Source of the DNA: Cohnella fermenti
GTDB taxonomy: Bacteria; Bacillota; Bacilli; Paenibacillales; Paenibacillaceae
Reading direction: 5' to 3'
Length of the DNA stretch: 64,000 nt
Assembly (NCBI RefSeq): GCF_004801405.1
Contig: NZ_SSOB01000002.1
Coordinates: 186,001-250,000, forward strand
The position numbers and the translations under genes are program-made. This document shows, piece by piece, positions 17,059 to 26,593 of this stretch. The notes below the pieces were generated by a model. The model saw nothing but the letters and a program-made list of their open reading frames with translations, was not told the origin of the DNA and did not search any database. Numbering within the stretch: position 1 is the stretch's first letter; each line of letters opens with the position of its first letter.

Positions 17059-19746
17059 CTAGCGGATCAGCCCGATCCACTTCCAATAAGGGACGCTCAG
17101 CAGCACCGCCGCGATGACGGCCACCGCGTAGCCGATCGCCACCTTCTGCCCCTGGCGGTGGGTGAACGACTTGCCTTCCGCGCTGTAGTAGGCGAGCAAG
17201 TACGTCGGAGATTGGAAGGTGAAGAAGAACGGGTCGGTCGCAAGCAAGATGGCGAAGATGAGCACCCAAGGGTGGATTCCCGCCTGGTCCGCCAGCGGAA
17301 GCAGCGCGATCACGAGCAGAATGACGGCCGGGTCGTCCCGAACGACGAGCGTCACGAGGAACGAGAGCGCCATGACCGCCGCCAGGAACAAGGTCGGCGA
17401 CGACAGGAACGCGTCCATCCGCTCGCTCAGCTCGGCGGACATCGCTTCGACGATGCCGAGCTGCTCCGCTCCCTGGGCGAAGCTGAAGGCGATGCCGATG
17501 AAGAGCAGGAACGGCCAATCCACGCTGGTCTTCAGCGTCTGCGTATCGAGCGCTCCCGTCACAAGCAGAACGCCGAAGCCGAGGAGCATGATCCAGGCAT
17601 TATCGAGCCCGTGCAGAGGCTGCAGGATCAGCAGCGCCATGCTTCCGAGCACCGTCCCTACCGTCCAGCGCTCCTCCCTTGTCCAGCTTCCCAGAAGGTT
17701 CAGCTGCTCGTCCACCGTCTCCCTTGCGATCGGCCGCGCCGCCGCCGGATTGCGGAACAGCCGCTTCAGCAAGAGCAGCATCAGAACCGAGAAGATGAGG
17801 AAGGCGGGCAGCGCGTACAGGAACCACTGGAACCAGCTCGGCAACTGCGCCCCCGGCACGAGGCCGAACGCCATCGCGTTCGTATACGACCCGGTCAGAA
17901 TAAAAGGCGCGGTGAACCCGTAGAACACCATCGCCGCCAGGCTCAGTCCCGCCGCTCCCGCGCTGCGGTCGCGGAAGCCCATCGACTCCGACAGCGTCCT
18001 CGCGATCGGCACGCCGAGCGTGACCTTGGCCGACGAGGACGGGATCAGCGGGTTAAGCGCGATGCCTCCCGCGATCAGCCCCCAGAGCTGCCCGCGGTAA
18101 TTCGCCGGGAACCGCCGCAGCGCGTGCAGCGACAAGCGATACAGAATGCCCGACTTCGTGATGGCCGCTCCGATCGCCAGAATGAACAGCATGTAGAGCC
18201 ATGTCGTCGAGGCGAAGCCGGACAGCGCCGTCTCCGGCGTCATCAGGCCGTCCAGCACCCACAGCATGGCCATGACCAGAGCGACGAGATAATCCGCGAC
18301 GATGTTCACCATCCAGAAGATGACGGCGGCAAGGCCGATGCCGATGAAGTCCATCCCGCCCCGGGACAGGCCCGCCAGCGGGTCCATGAAGTGGAAGAGG
18401 GCCATGCTTCCTAGTGCGGCCGCGGAGGCCGCCGCCGCGCTCCAGCCCTTCCTCTTCCAGAGGCTTCCCGCCTTCGCGGCGAGCTCCTTCGACTTCTCCT
18501 GCCGCAGCTTCTGCTCGGCGAGTTGGTAGCTCCGCTCGGAGAGCCCGCCTTCGGCTCCCGCCGGGCCGGCGGCATGGGTCGCCGTTCGCTCCGCGCGCTG
18601 CAGGAAGTCGAGCGCCTTCTGCTTGTGCCCGAGGCCGCGGCTCAGCTCCGCGCCCAGCTCGCACAGCGCGATCGTCTCCTCCGCGGAGAAGGATACCGCG
18701 CCGCCCTCCAGCAGCGCCTCCAGCTTGGCAAGCCCGATCTCCCGCCGCGAGGCCGCGCAATGGGACAAGTACGCCGCGAGCACCGGGAACCTCGAGGCGA
18801 GCAGCTCGGTCGGGCAGCGGTCGAACAGCTCAAGCCCCGCGGCGTCTCTCTCGCCAATCGCCGACTCCGCCGATTCCGCTGCCTCTGCTGCCTCCGCTGC
18901 CGCCTCCCGCTCCGCCGCCGCGAACCGCCATTCCGCGACGTTCAGCGCGGACTCCCAGTCCTCCTGCTCCATATAGACAGCCGCCGCCGCCTCCCAGCGG
19001 CCCCGTCCCATCCAGTATTCGACGGCCTGCCGGAGCCAGTGGGCGCGTTCCCGCTCCGAATGGCGCTCCAGGTAGCGTTCGGCGAGCAGCGGCTTCACCG
19101 TTGGGTGGAGCTCGACGCCCCGCTCCCCTTCCGGCCCGGCGATCGGCCGGACGAACTCTGCGAGCGGCTCCCGGTACGTCTCCCGCAGCTCGCTCCAGTC
19201 GAGCCCGAGAAGCGCCTCCAGCAGATTCATATCCAGGAACGGCAGCAATGCGCCCGCCGCGAGCGCTTCGGAGAGCGGCTGCGGCAGGCGGTCGGCCGCC
19301 TCCCGGACAAGCCGGGCCTTCGCCTCCTTCGACGCTTGCAGCCGATCGTTCGTCTGGACGAGCCGCTGCGAGAGCAGCCGGATGAAGTAGGCGGACAACG
19401 CGGTATTTTCCCCAATGAGCTTCTCGAAAATATCCGAATCAATCCGATAGAGAACAACATCCGAGGCCGCAACCGCCGTCGCCGAACGCGGCTCCCCCGT
19501 CAGCAGCGCCATCTCTCCGAGCGTCGCCCCTTCTCCGAGCAGAACGAGCGGCCGCGACTCTCCTTCCGGCGTCTCCGAATAGAGCTGCACCTGCCCCTGC
19601 TCGATCAGGAACATGCTGTCTCCCCGTTCCCCTTGGCGGAACAGCCGCTTGCCCGGCGCCTCCGCCTGTCGGTCCATCAGACCGAGAATCCGGGCCAGCT
19701 CCACCTTCGACAATCCTTTAAACATCTCAATCCGACTCAGATCCAT
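17059..19746 (-). CDS. Cyclic-nucleotide-binding domain fused to SLC13-type anion permease
   Basis: This 895-residue protein begins with a cNMP-binding domain (about 1-125) whose phosphate cassette reads GEMALLTGEPRSATAV. A soluble helical region with an acidic, alanine-rich stretch follows to about 400, then a DASS/SLC13 permease core of ten or more membrane segments from about 430, including NPLIPSSSAKVTLGVP, the SSxxT-like substrate and sodium site. SLC13 members carry sulfate or dicarboxylates. I chose the ATG at 19746 because a TATAAT at 19784-19789 overlaps the longer frame's first codon, and GAGG stands nine bases before this ATG. Gating by a nucleotide is inferred from the fusion. Confidence 0.85.
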   Translation of the reverse strand: MDLSRIEMFKGLSKVELARILGLMDRQAEAPGKRLFRQGERGDSMFLIEQGQVQLYSETPEGESRPLVLLGEGATLGEMALLTGEPRSATAVAASDVVLYRIDSDIFEKLIGENTALSAYFIRLLSQRLVQTNDRLQASKEAKARLVREAADRLPQPLSEALAAGALLPFLDMNLLEALLGLDWSELRETYREPLAEFVRPIAGPEGERGVELHPTVKPLLAERYLERHSERERAHWLRQAVEYWMGRGRWEAAAAVYMEQEDWESALNVAEWRFAAAEREAAAEAAEAAESAESAIGERDAAGLELFDRCPTELLASRFPVLAAYLSHCAASRREIGLAKLEALLEGGAVSFSAEETIALCELGAELSRGLGHKQKALDFLQRAERTATHAAGPAGAEGGLSERSYQLAEQKLRQEKSKELAAKAGSLWKRKGWSAAAASAAALGSMALFHFMDPLAGLSRGGMDFIGIGLAAVIFWMVNIVADYLVALVMAMLWVLDGLMTPETALSGFASTTWLYMLFILAIGAAITKSGILYRLSLHALRRFPANYRGQLWGLIAGGIALNPLIPSSSAKVTLGVPIARTLSESMGFRDRSAGAAGLSLAAMVFYGFTAPFILTGSYTNAMAFGLVPGAQLPSWFQWFLYALPAFLIFSVLMLLLLKRLFRNPAAARPIARETVDEQLNLLGSWTREERWTVGTVLGSMALLILQPLHGLDNAWIMLLGFGVLLVTGALDTQTLKTSVDWPFLLFIGIAFSFAQGAEQLGIVEAMSAELSERMDAFLSSPTLFLAAVMALSFLVTLVVRDDPAVILLVIALLPLADQAGIHPWVLIFAILLATDPFFFTFQSPTYLLAYYSAEGKSFTHRQGQKVAIGYAVAVIAAVLLSVPYWKWIGLIR

Positions 19747-19783
19747 GCTCCGCAACCTCATCCACTCTGTGCAATATTCACCC

Positions 19784-19789
19784 ATTATA
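19784..19789 (-). promoter_or_regulatory. Likely -10 box of the SLC13 fusion gene
   Basis: The minus strand reads TATAAT 38 bases before the chosen start codon. No good -35 box is visible at 17 bp. Confidence 0.4.
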
Positions 19790-19931
19790 TAAGAGCGGAG
19801 GCCGCGATGATATTAACGCAACCTTAAATACTGCGAAATAGGTAGGCCGCGATCCCTCTTCGCCCGCGCCCTTCCCCTCCGGCCCGCCGCTAAGGTATGA
19901 TGATTCTATAGCCGGAAGGAGACATGCCGTC

Positions 19932-20774
19932 GTGAATATAGATACGCTTGCCGGGCTCGAGAATATGGTCATTCTGGACCGGATGAACAAGCTGGACAAG
20001 GAAGATCCGCTGCTGCCGTTCGCCCTCGACGAGTGGCTGTGCGCGCGGACGGGGGAAGGCGGACCCGCGATCTGCCATCTGTGGAGACAGCCGCAATCGT
20101 TCGTCATGGGGCTTCGGGACAGCCGGCTGCCGGGGACGCCGGAAGCGGCCCGGTGGCTCGAATCGCAAGGCTATCGGGTAGCCGTGCGCAATTCCGGGGG
20201 GGCGGCGGTTCCGCTCGACCCGGGCGTCGTCAACATCTCGCTGATCCTCCCTAAGCCGGCGGTCGATTCTTTCCAGTTCCACGGCGATTTTGAGAAAATG
20301 TACGCGCTCATCGCGACAGCCGTCGCAAGCACGGGGTGGGCGGTCGACAAGGGGGAGATCGCGGGGGCGTACTGTCCGGGGGACTTCGACCTGAGCATCA
20401 ACGGTCTGAAGTTCTGCGGAATTGCGCAGCGGAGGCAGACGCGGGCGTTCGTCATCCAGGCCTTCGTCATCGTCGAAGGCTCCGGGCAAGCCCGCACCCG
20501 TCTGGTGCGGCAGTTCTACGACCGCGCGGCGAGCGGCGCCGACCCGGCGAACTACCCGCTCGTGACCGACGACAGCACCGCCAGCCTCGCCGAGATTATC
20601 GACCTCGGGGCGGGAGCGGCCGCCGCCTTCGCGGAGGAGGTCAAGGCGGTCGTCCGCGAGCGGCAGACGGACGCCGGCATGGCGGCCGCCGCTTCCACGC
20701 TGCGGATGCCGAGCGAAGCGGAGCTGGCGGAGACGGTCGCCATGCTGCGCAGCCGATACGGGATCAAGCGCTGA
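19932..20774 (+). CDS. lipL: Octanoyl-[GcvH]:protein N-octanoyltransferase-like protein
   Basis: This 280-residue protein of the BPL/LplA/LipB fold would move the octanoyl group from GcvH to the E2 subunits of 2-oxoacid dehydrogenases, the amidotransfer step of Bacillus lipoate synthesis. Evidence includes NSGGAAVPLDPGVVN (about 87-101), the segment AYCPGDFDLSINGLKF with Cys148, close to the Cys150 that carries the acyl group in B. subtilis LipL, and near-identical length to that protein. It starts at a GTG ten bases after AAGGAG. Lipoate ligase (LplJ-like) is the alternative, but the cysteine and the short form favour LipL. Confidence 0.78.
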   Translation: MNIDTLAGLENMVILDRMNKLDKEDPLLPFALDEWLCARTGEGGPAICHLWRQPQSFVMGLRDSRLPGTPEAARWLESQGYRVAVRNSGGAAVPLDPGVVNISLILPKPAVDSFQFHGDFEKMYALIATAVASTGWAVDKGEIAGAYCPGDFDLSINGLKFCGIAQRRQTRAFVIQAFVIVEGSGQARTRLVRQFYDRAASGADPANYPLVTDDSTASLAEIIDLGAGAAAAFAEEVKAVVRERQTDAGMAAAASTLRMPSEAELAETVAMLRSRYGIKR

Positions 20775-20809
20775 TCCCGCGTGCGGCAACGAAGGAAGCG
20801 GCCGGCTCG

Positions 20810-21673
20810 CTACAAGCCGCTGTATCTCGCGCGGAATTCCGCCGGAGTCAGCCCCGTCAGCCGGCGGAACGTCTGCACGAAGTGGCTGTCGTCCAGGAAG
20901 CCGACCCGGGCGGCGGTCTCCTTGACGGTCCCGACGCGGCCGGCGAGCAGCAGATCCTTCGCCTTCTGAATGCGGAATTGCAGCAGATATTGGTACGGCC
21001 CCATTCCCCAGCTCTGGCGGAACAGCGTGTTCAAGTATTGCGGGCTGACGGAGATCGTCTCCGCCATCGCGGCCAGGCCGAGCCCGGGATCGCCGTAGCG
21101 CTCCTCGATCAGCAGGTAGAGCGGGGTCAGCCGCTCGTGGCCCTGCGACAGCGACGGCTGCCCGCTCGACTTGCCGTACTGCTTAACCTGCGTCAGAAAA
21201 GAATACACCTCCAGCGACCCGCTCGTGCCGGCGAAGTCGAAGCTGCGCCGGCACTTGTCGGCATACAGCTCGTGCACCGACGCCAGCGGGCTTAGCTCGT
21301 CCCAACCGATCGGCTCCATCAAGGGAATGTCGAGCGCCGTCGCGATCGGGCCCGCCAGCGCCCCGTCGAACGTAAGGAACCAGGTCGCCCAGCCGTCCGT
21401 CTCCGCACGATATTGATGCGGCGTGTTCGGCTTCATCAGGATGCCCTGGTTCGGCCCCAGCCTCATTCTCCGCTCTCCGATCGTAAACTCGCCGATTCCG
21501 GTCACCGTATGCAGCCAGTGGAACAGAGGGAAGCCGTGCTCGCGGTACACGTCGCCTTGACTTCGGCTGAACCCTACGGTCGACAGGTGCAGCGGCAGCC
21601 GCCGGTCGCCCTCGGACGTTACGAAGTGGCGACCGTATCCCTCCGGCTGGGCTTCAACGTCCGAACGAGTCAT
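20810..21673 (-). CDS. AraC-family transcriptional regulator
   Basis: This 287-residue regulator has an N-terminal cupin-like sensing half (GIGEFTIGERRMRLGPNQ, about 58-75) and a C-terminal double helix-turn-helix with ARVGFLDDSHFVQTFRRLTG. ATG follows AAGGAGGGG on the minus strand. It is divergent from the dehydrogenase-epimerase pair at 21805-23642, with a 131-bp AT-rich spacer, and probably controls that pair. Confidence 0.9.
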   Translation of the reverse strand: MTRSDVEAQPEGYGRHFVTSEGDRRLPLHLSTVGFSRSQGDVYREHGFPLFHWLHTVTGIGEFTIGERRMRLGPNQGILMKPNTPHQYRAETDGWATWFLTFDGALAGPIATALDIPLMEPIGWDELSPLASVHELYADKCRRSFDFAGTSGSLEVYSFLTQVKQYGKSSGQPSLSQGHERLTPLYLLIEERYGDPGLGLAAMAETISVSPQYLNTLFRQSWGMGPYQYLLQFRIQKAKDLLLAGRVGTVKETAARVGFLDDSHFVQTFRRLTGLTPAEFRARYSGL

Positions 21674-21804
21674 CGCAGCCCCTCCTTAGTTTCATTTTCT
21701 TATATGGGATCGGTGTTATTTTATATATTAAACGATTTGGCGTTGAACTAGAATAGGGGTGAAGTTGAAGATTATTATATTCCGAGCTGGAGAGTGAACA
21801 GGGA

Positions 21805-22779
21805 ATGACAGTTAAACTCGGGTTTATCGGAACGGGCGGCATCGCCGCAAACCACGTAAACAATCTTGTGCAGATGGAAGGGGTCGAGCTGTCGGCGTTC
21901 TATGACGTGGACCTCGCCCGCGCGGAGAAGGCGGCGTCGGAGCACGCCTCGGCGAAAGCGTATTCGAACCTGGACGACATGCTGGACGGCTCCAAGCTGG
22001 ATGCCGTATACGTCTGCGTGCCGCCGATGGCGCACGGGGACGCCGAACGCGCGCTCATCGCGAGAAGCATTCCGTTCCTCGTCGAGAAGCCGCTCGGGTT
22101 GGACCGCGACCTCCCGGCCGCGCTCGGACAAGCCGTCAAGGACTCCGGGCTGCTCACGGCCGTCGGCTATCATTGGAGATACAAGGAATCCGCGGCAATC
22201 GCGAAGAAGCTGCTGGCGGACAGTCGGCCGGGAATGGCGCTCGGCTACTGGATGGGCGGCATGCCGATGGTGCCGTGGTGGCGGGTGATGAACGGCTCGG
22301 GCGGCCAGTTCGTCGAGCAGACGACACACATCGTCGACCTGCTGCGTTACCTGTGCGGGGAAGTTACGGAAGTGTACGCGGCCTACGGGCTGCAGGTGAT
22401 GGACAAGAAGGTCGAAGGCACCACCGCGCCGGACGTCGGCACGGTAACGATGAAGCTGGCCGGCGGCATGGTCGCGACCATCTCCAACACGTGCCTGCTG
22501 CCGGTCGGCCACCATGTCGGCCTCGACATCTACACCGATCAAGGCGTGCTGGAGCTGCGGGGCGACACGCTGCTCGAGATCACGGCGGGAGGCAAGAATA
22601 CCCACCAGGAAGTCGCCAATCCGTACTTCGTCGAGGACGAGGCGTTTATTCACGCCGTGCGGACCGGCGACAGGTCGCGCATCCTGTCCGATTACGCGGA
22701 CGCGTTGCGCACGCATGAAGTGACGGTCGCCGCCAACGAGTCGGCCGTCTCCGGCAAGCCGGTTATCCTCAAGGGCTAG
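21805..22779 (+). CDS. Gfo/Idh/MocA-family oxidoreductase
   Basis: This 324-residue NAD(P)-dependent sugar or inositol dehydrogenase shows a Rossmann fold start (GFIGTGGIAANHVNNL), the EKPLGLD signature at about 93-99 with the catalytic-type lysine, and the long alpha/beta C-terminal domain. It forms a probable operon with the TIM-barrel epimerase 92 bp downstream, a pairing often seen in inositol and unusual-sugar catabolism. The actual substrate is unknown. Confidence 0.9.
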   Translation: MTVKLGFIGTGGIAANHVNNLVQMEGVELSAFYDVDLARAEKAASEHASAKAYSNLDDMLDGSKLDAVYVCVPPMAHGDAERALIARSIPFLVEKPLGLDRDLPAALGQAVKDSGLLTAVGYHWRYKESAAIAKKLLADSRPGMALGYWMGGMPMVPWWRVMNGSGGQFVEQTTHIVDLLRYLCGEVTEVYAAYGLQVMDKKVEGTTAPDVGTVTMKLAGGMVATISNTCLLPVGHHVGLDIYTDQGVLELRGDTLLEITAGGKNTHQEVANPYFVEDEAFIHAVRTGDRSRILSDYADALRTHEVTVAANESAVSGKPVILKG

Positions 22780-22871
22780 AGCGCGCGGGCAGGCATCGGG
22801 AATCGCTGATGCGGTATTGTTGATGGTATGATGGACGAGGAACAGAATCATGGATACGGAGGAGATTCGGA

Positions 22872-23642
22872 ATGGGACTGAAGCATTCGCTCTGCATCGG
22901 CGCGTACCCGGGCAAGGACGCGGTGTATCATCTGGAGAAGGTCAAGGAGCACGGCTTCGACGGACTGGAGTATTACGCTTGGTGGAATCTCGGCGATCTG
23001 AAGCAGCTTGCGAAGGAGCAGGAACGGATCGGCGTCGGCATCAGCGCGACGTGCACCCGCTTCATCAGCCTGGTCGACGAGTCGCAGCGCGACGACTATC
23101 TGGAGGGAGCGCGGCAGACGATTGAAGCGGCGCGCATCCTCGGCGTGAAGTCGGTTATCTCGCAGACGGGCAACGTCCTGGACGGCGTCCCGCGCGACAC
23201 GCAGCGGGCGAACATGGTCGAGACGCTGAAGCGGTGCGCCCCGCTGTTCGAGGAAGCCGGCATCGTGCTCGAGGTCGAACCGCTGAACGGCCTGGTCGAC
23301 CACATGGGCCACTTCCTCCAGCGTTCGGACGAATCGGTCGACGTCATCGACCAGGTCGGCAGCCCGAACGTGAAGCTGGTGTTCGACGTCTATCACCAGC
23401 AGATCACGGAGGGCAACGTCACCCGCAACGCGGTCGGCTACCTCGACCGGATCAATCACTACCATATCGCCGACAATCCGGGCCGCAAGCAGCCTGGCAC
23501 CGGCGAGCTGAACTACGTCAACATTCTGCGCGCAATCAAGGACACCGGCTTCTCCGGCTTCATCGGCCTCGAATGCGGCTACACGATCGACACCGATCTG
23601 GCGGTCGAACAGTACAAGAACGACATTCTGGCGAAGCTGTAG
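22872..23642 (+). CDS. Sugar phosphate isomerase/epimerase (xylose-isomerase-like TIM barrel)
   Basis: This 256-residue protein of the AP endonuclease 2/IolE-IolI superfamily has metal-site segments LEVEPLN, LVFDVYHQQ and HYHIADNPGR in the usual order, ending with IGLECGY. It resembles hydroxypyruvate isomerase or inosose-type isomerases. ATG follows GGAGGAGA. It follows the Gfo/Idh/MocA dehydrogenase and likely acts on the ketone that enzyme makes. Confidence 0.88.
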   Translation: MGLKHSLCIGAYPGKDAVYHLEKVKEHGFDGLEYYAWWNLGDLKQLAKEQERIGVGISATCTRFISLVDESQRDDYLEGARQTIEAARILGVKSVISQTGNVLDGVPRDTQRANMVETLKRCAPLFEEAGIVLEVEPLNGLVDHMGHFLQRSDESVDVIDQVGSPNVKLVFDVYHQQITEGNVTRNAVGYLDRINHYHIADNPGRKQPGTGELNYVNILRAIKDTGFSGFIGLECGYTIDTDLAVEQYKNDILAKL

Positions 23643-23810
23643 GAACGATAAACGGATTCCCCGCATATCGGACCCGCCCGCGGCGGCCGACCGTATTCCG
23701 GCAGGCTGCCGCGGACGGGCATCCCTCGAACATTCCAGCATATCCGAACACATATTAGGCTCGGGTCGGACTGTTCCTCCCTGTACGCTGCGCTGTCGCT
23801 CCCTTCGAGA

Positions 23811-25031
23811 TCACTCCTCTGTCGCAGACAAGGGGAGCCTGTTCCTCCTCCAGAGGAACAGAAGCAGCGCAATGAAGATCGGAATTGTCATGATCTGGAA
23901 CATAAGCGAATAGCCCGCCAGAGCGCTCCCCCCCTTGCCTTGGACGGCCGTCACAATCGCCCCTGCGACGGATGGCGCGATCAAGTACCCGATATCGACT
24001 CCGATATAGTTCGTATTGCCAGCGACCCCCCTTCGTTCCTGCGGCACCAGCTTCATGCAGAGGGTCTGGACAATTGGCTGGCAGATGCCGTAGCCGAATG
24101 CGGACACCGCTCCGGACAACAGGAACATGGGCAGGGAGCGAGCGAAGCTGATCAGAATGAATGACAGAGCGAAGATGAGGATGGCCGGGACCAGAATTCG
24201 CCCAAGCCCGTATTTGTCCGCCAGCTTGCCGCTGAACGGGCGGGTGAACAGCACGCAGACCGCATATGCCGTGAAGAACAGGCCAATCTCTTCGACGCCG
24301 CTCTCCTTCCCATAGATAAGGACGAAGGAATTGATGCAGGAGTACGCGCTCGCCAAGAAGAACATAATGACGGAAGGAAGCACGACCTCCGGCGCCACAA
24401 TCTTGTCCCAGGAGATGCGGAAGCCGCCTTCGCGGGAGGGCGTCGTCGCCTTCAGTCGCCAGGCGAGAACGAGCACTATCGCCATCAGGGCTGCTCCGAC
24501 GAAGAAGGTCGCGTGATAGCCGACCGTATCGACCAATTCCAGCCCCAGTGTCGGCCCTACAGCAGTCGCAAGCGCCTGCCCGAGAGAGAAGACGCCGATT
24601 CCCGAGGCGATCTTGTCGCCGGGAAGAGCTTCGCTGGCCAGCGAGAGACAGAGCGGAGCCAGGAACCCCATTCCCATGCCATGGAACAGCCGCCCCGCCA
24701 CTACCATCGCAATGCTGTCCGAGAGACCATAGCAGATGAAGGCCAGCACAATAACGCCGACCGCCGCCGCCAGCAAGCGATTGTTCCTGAAGTATCCCGT
24801 CGCCGGTCCGACGATCGGCCGAACCCCAAGCGCAGTAACGGCGAACATGCTGGACACCATACCGACAAGCACAGCCGTCGCCCCGAGGTGCTCGGCGAAG
24901 TTGGGCACAAGCGTATTCATCATGAATTGCCCCAGATTCAAGATCACATTAATAATAAAAATCGCGATAAATGCCCGGTTCCATATCGTCGAGGATTTGC
25001 CCGCGGCTTTGTTGCTTGTCATGTCTATCAC
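23811..25031 (-). CDS. MFS transporter, last gene of the esterase/sucrose phosphorylase run
   Basis: This protein of about 400 residues has twelve hydrophobic segments and the MFS loop motif GKLADKYGLGRI between helices 8 and 9, recalling sugar or drug efflux carriers. The GTG at 25031 follows directly on the stop of the upstream gene, and an in-frame ATG lies at 25022, so translation is probably coupled. In this operon it could export a released acid or carry sugar. Direction and substrate are unknown. Confidence 0.85.
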   Translation of the reverse strand: MIDMTSNKAAGKSSTIWNRAFIAIFIINVILNLGQFMMNTLVPNFAEHLGATAVLVGMVSSMFAVTALGVRPIVGPATGYFRNNRLLAAAVGVIVLAFICYGLSDSIAMVVAGRLFHGMGMGFLAPLCLSLASEALPGDKIASGIGVFSLGQALATAVGPTLGLELVDTVGYHATFFVGAALMAIVLVLAWRLKATTPSREGGFRISWDKIVAPEVVLPSVIMFFLASAYSCINSFVLIYGKESGVEEIGLFFTAYAVCVLFTRPFSGKLADKYGLGRILVPAILIFALSFILISFARSLPMFLLSGAVSAFGYGICQPIVQTLCMKLVPQERRGVAGNTNYIGVDIGYLIAPSVAGAIVTAVQGKGGSALAGYSLMFQIMTIPIFIALLLFLWRRNRLPLSATEE

Positions 25032-26555
25032 TCATTCCATAATTTCCGCTGCAGCGTTAGTCGGTGAAGCCAGATGAGGATCGCACAGAATCTCGTCGCG
25101 AATCAGTTTGGCCATATGAAGGGATAATTGAGCGTCATGATCGGTCAGGTACAGCACGTCATCGCAGAAGGAGACATGCAGGGAGTACAGCCGTTCGCCG
25201 ATCCAACGCAAGGGGACATAGAGCTGCCCTTGGGTGAAGACGGCCTCGCCGTGCATGGACATCACTCGCCCGTCCACCACACAGCCAATGCTGCCCTCGG
25301 CGAATTGAAGCGTGCGTCCGTCCTTCAGCGTCATCCTTACGCTGCGTCCGTCGAACGCCGAGTCGAAGCTCGCGGCGAACAGCTCCGAGACGAACGTTGC
25401 CGGCGTCAGCAGATACTCTCCGCGAACGACAATCTCTCCGTTCAGTCCGTGATACTTCCTCTTCTGCCGCTTAATCACAGAGCCTGACAAGCCGATCAAA
25501 CCATTAATGACATAAGCCTTGTCGCAACCGCAAGCGACGGCGATTGCGAATTCGTCCCCTTGGCGGGAGATGTCCGAAGCCGACCTCGCAAGCCGACCGG
25601 CCTCCTCTCTTCTCCATCCCGAGAAGAAGCGGCTCCAGACCAACTCGGCGTCGTCGAACGTCTGGCCATGGTCCCGGTTCTTTGCTTCATGGAATACATA
25701 GTCGGCCCGCTCCCCGGAATAGAAGGCGAAGTTGTTCTCGCCCTCGATCCGGATCGCCGGCAAGCTCTCGCAGCCGTTCAGCCGCTTCCAATAATCCCGG
25801 TTGCGGCGCACGAACCACGCCGTGTGCTCCTCGTTCAGGGGAACGCTGTCATGCTCCATCCGAGACTGCCATACCGGCAACGGCCCCGTCCGGTTATTCG
25901 GTTCCCCACGTTCGTCGAAGAGAACCTCCGGCCAGGTCAGCCCGGCCGCCCCCGCCTGGCCGGCGAAGACTCCCCCATGATACCGCGCCATCTGGCTTGC
26001 CATAATGTCGCCCATCGACATCCCGTGCGCATATATCCGTTCGCGATCGATCCTGTATCGGCTCCCGAGTCGAGCGATCAGAGACAGGACAAAGCTCATG
26101 TCCCGGTTGTCGTCGGGGTTGTCGGGAGGCGTATGCATATAGAAGCCACTCGGATTCGGCTTGCCGATGATGTCGAGCGTCTTCCGCTCGCATTCCACCA
26201 TCCAGATTCGCCGTTCCGTCGCGTTCGGGAACAACACAATGAATCCTTCCCGTTCGGCAATGAGCGTCCACGATGAATAGACGGCCTGCCCCCATCCGGT
26301 CATCAAGCCTCCGTGGAACGAGACGACAAGCGGCACCTCTTGCGTGCCGTCATACGAGGACGGCACATACTCGTACCAGACGCGCTCCAGGCCGTCCTCC
26401 CCCTTCTCGCGGAATTCCGCAAGCCCCTCGGGATATGTCCGGGAGTTATTGCCATTCTCGTTGACAACGATATCCGATCCGCGGATCGCTTCAGGCAAGT
26501 AGTCCCGGTTGTCGTCGTCCGGCGTTCCCGGCGGAATCGCAATGCTTGCCCTCAT
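25032..26555 (-). CDS. PHB-depolymerase-like esterase with C-terminal copper-amine-oxidase-type domain (paralogue 2)
   Basis: This 507-residue protein has an alpha/beta-hydrolase region at about 60-340: FHGGLMTGWGQ for the oxyanion region, HGMSMGD with nucleophile Ser180 and NRDHGQTFDD carrying the likely catalytic histidine. The C-terminal third (about 395-480) ends in YVPLRWIGERLYSLHVSF, typical of the stalk-like Cu_amine_oxidN1 domain. No signal peptide is present although relatives of both domains are usually extracellular. ATG follows GAGGAGGAAC. It is a full-length paralogue of the 34483-35964 protein. An intracellular ester cleavage role is inferred. Confidence 0.82.
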   Translation of the reverse strand: MRASIAIPPGTPDDDNRDYLPEAIRGSDIVVNENGNNSRTYPEGLAEFREKGEDGLERVWYEYVPSSYDGTQEVPLVVSFHGGLMTGWGQAVYSSWTLIAEREGFIVLFPNATERRIWMVECERKTLDIIGKPNPSGFYMHTPPDNPDDNRDMSFVLSLIARLGSRYRIDRERIYAHGMSMGDIMASQMARYHGGVFAGQAGAAGLTWPEVLFDERGEPNNRTGPLPVWQSRMEHDSVPLNEEHTAWFVRRNRDYWKRLNGCESLPAIRIEGENNFAFYSGERADYVFHEAKNRDHGQTFDDAELVWSRFFSGWRREEAGRLARSASDISRQGDEFAIAVACGCDKAYVINGLIGLSGSVIKRQKRKYHGLNGEIVVRGEYLLTPATFVSELFAASFDSAFDGRSVRMTLKDGRTLQFAEGSIGCVVDGRVMSMHGEAVFTQGQLYVPLRWIGERLYSLHVSFCDDVLYLTDHDAQLSLHMAKLIRDEILCDPHLASPTNAAAEIME

Positions 26556-26593
26556 CGTTAGTTCCTCCTCTCCGCTGCGCAAGCTCATGCCAT

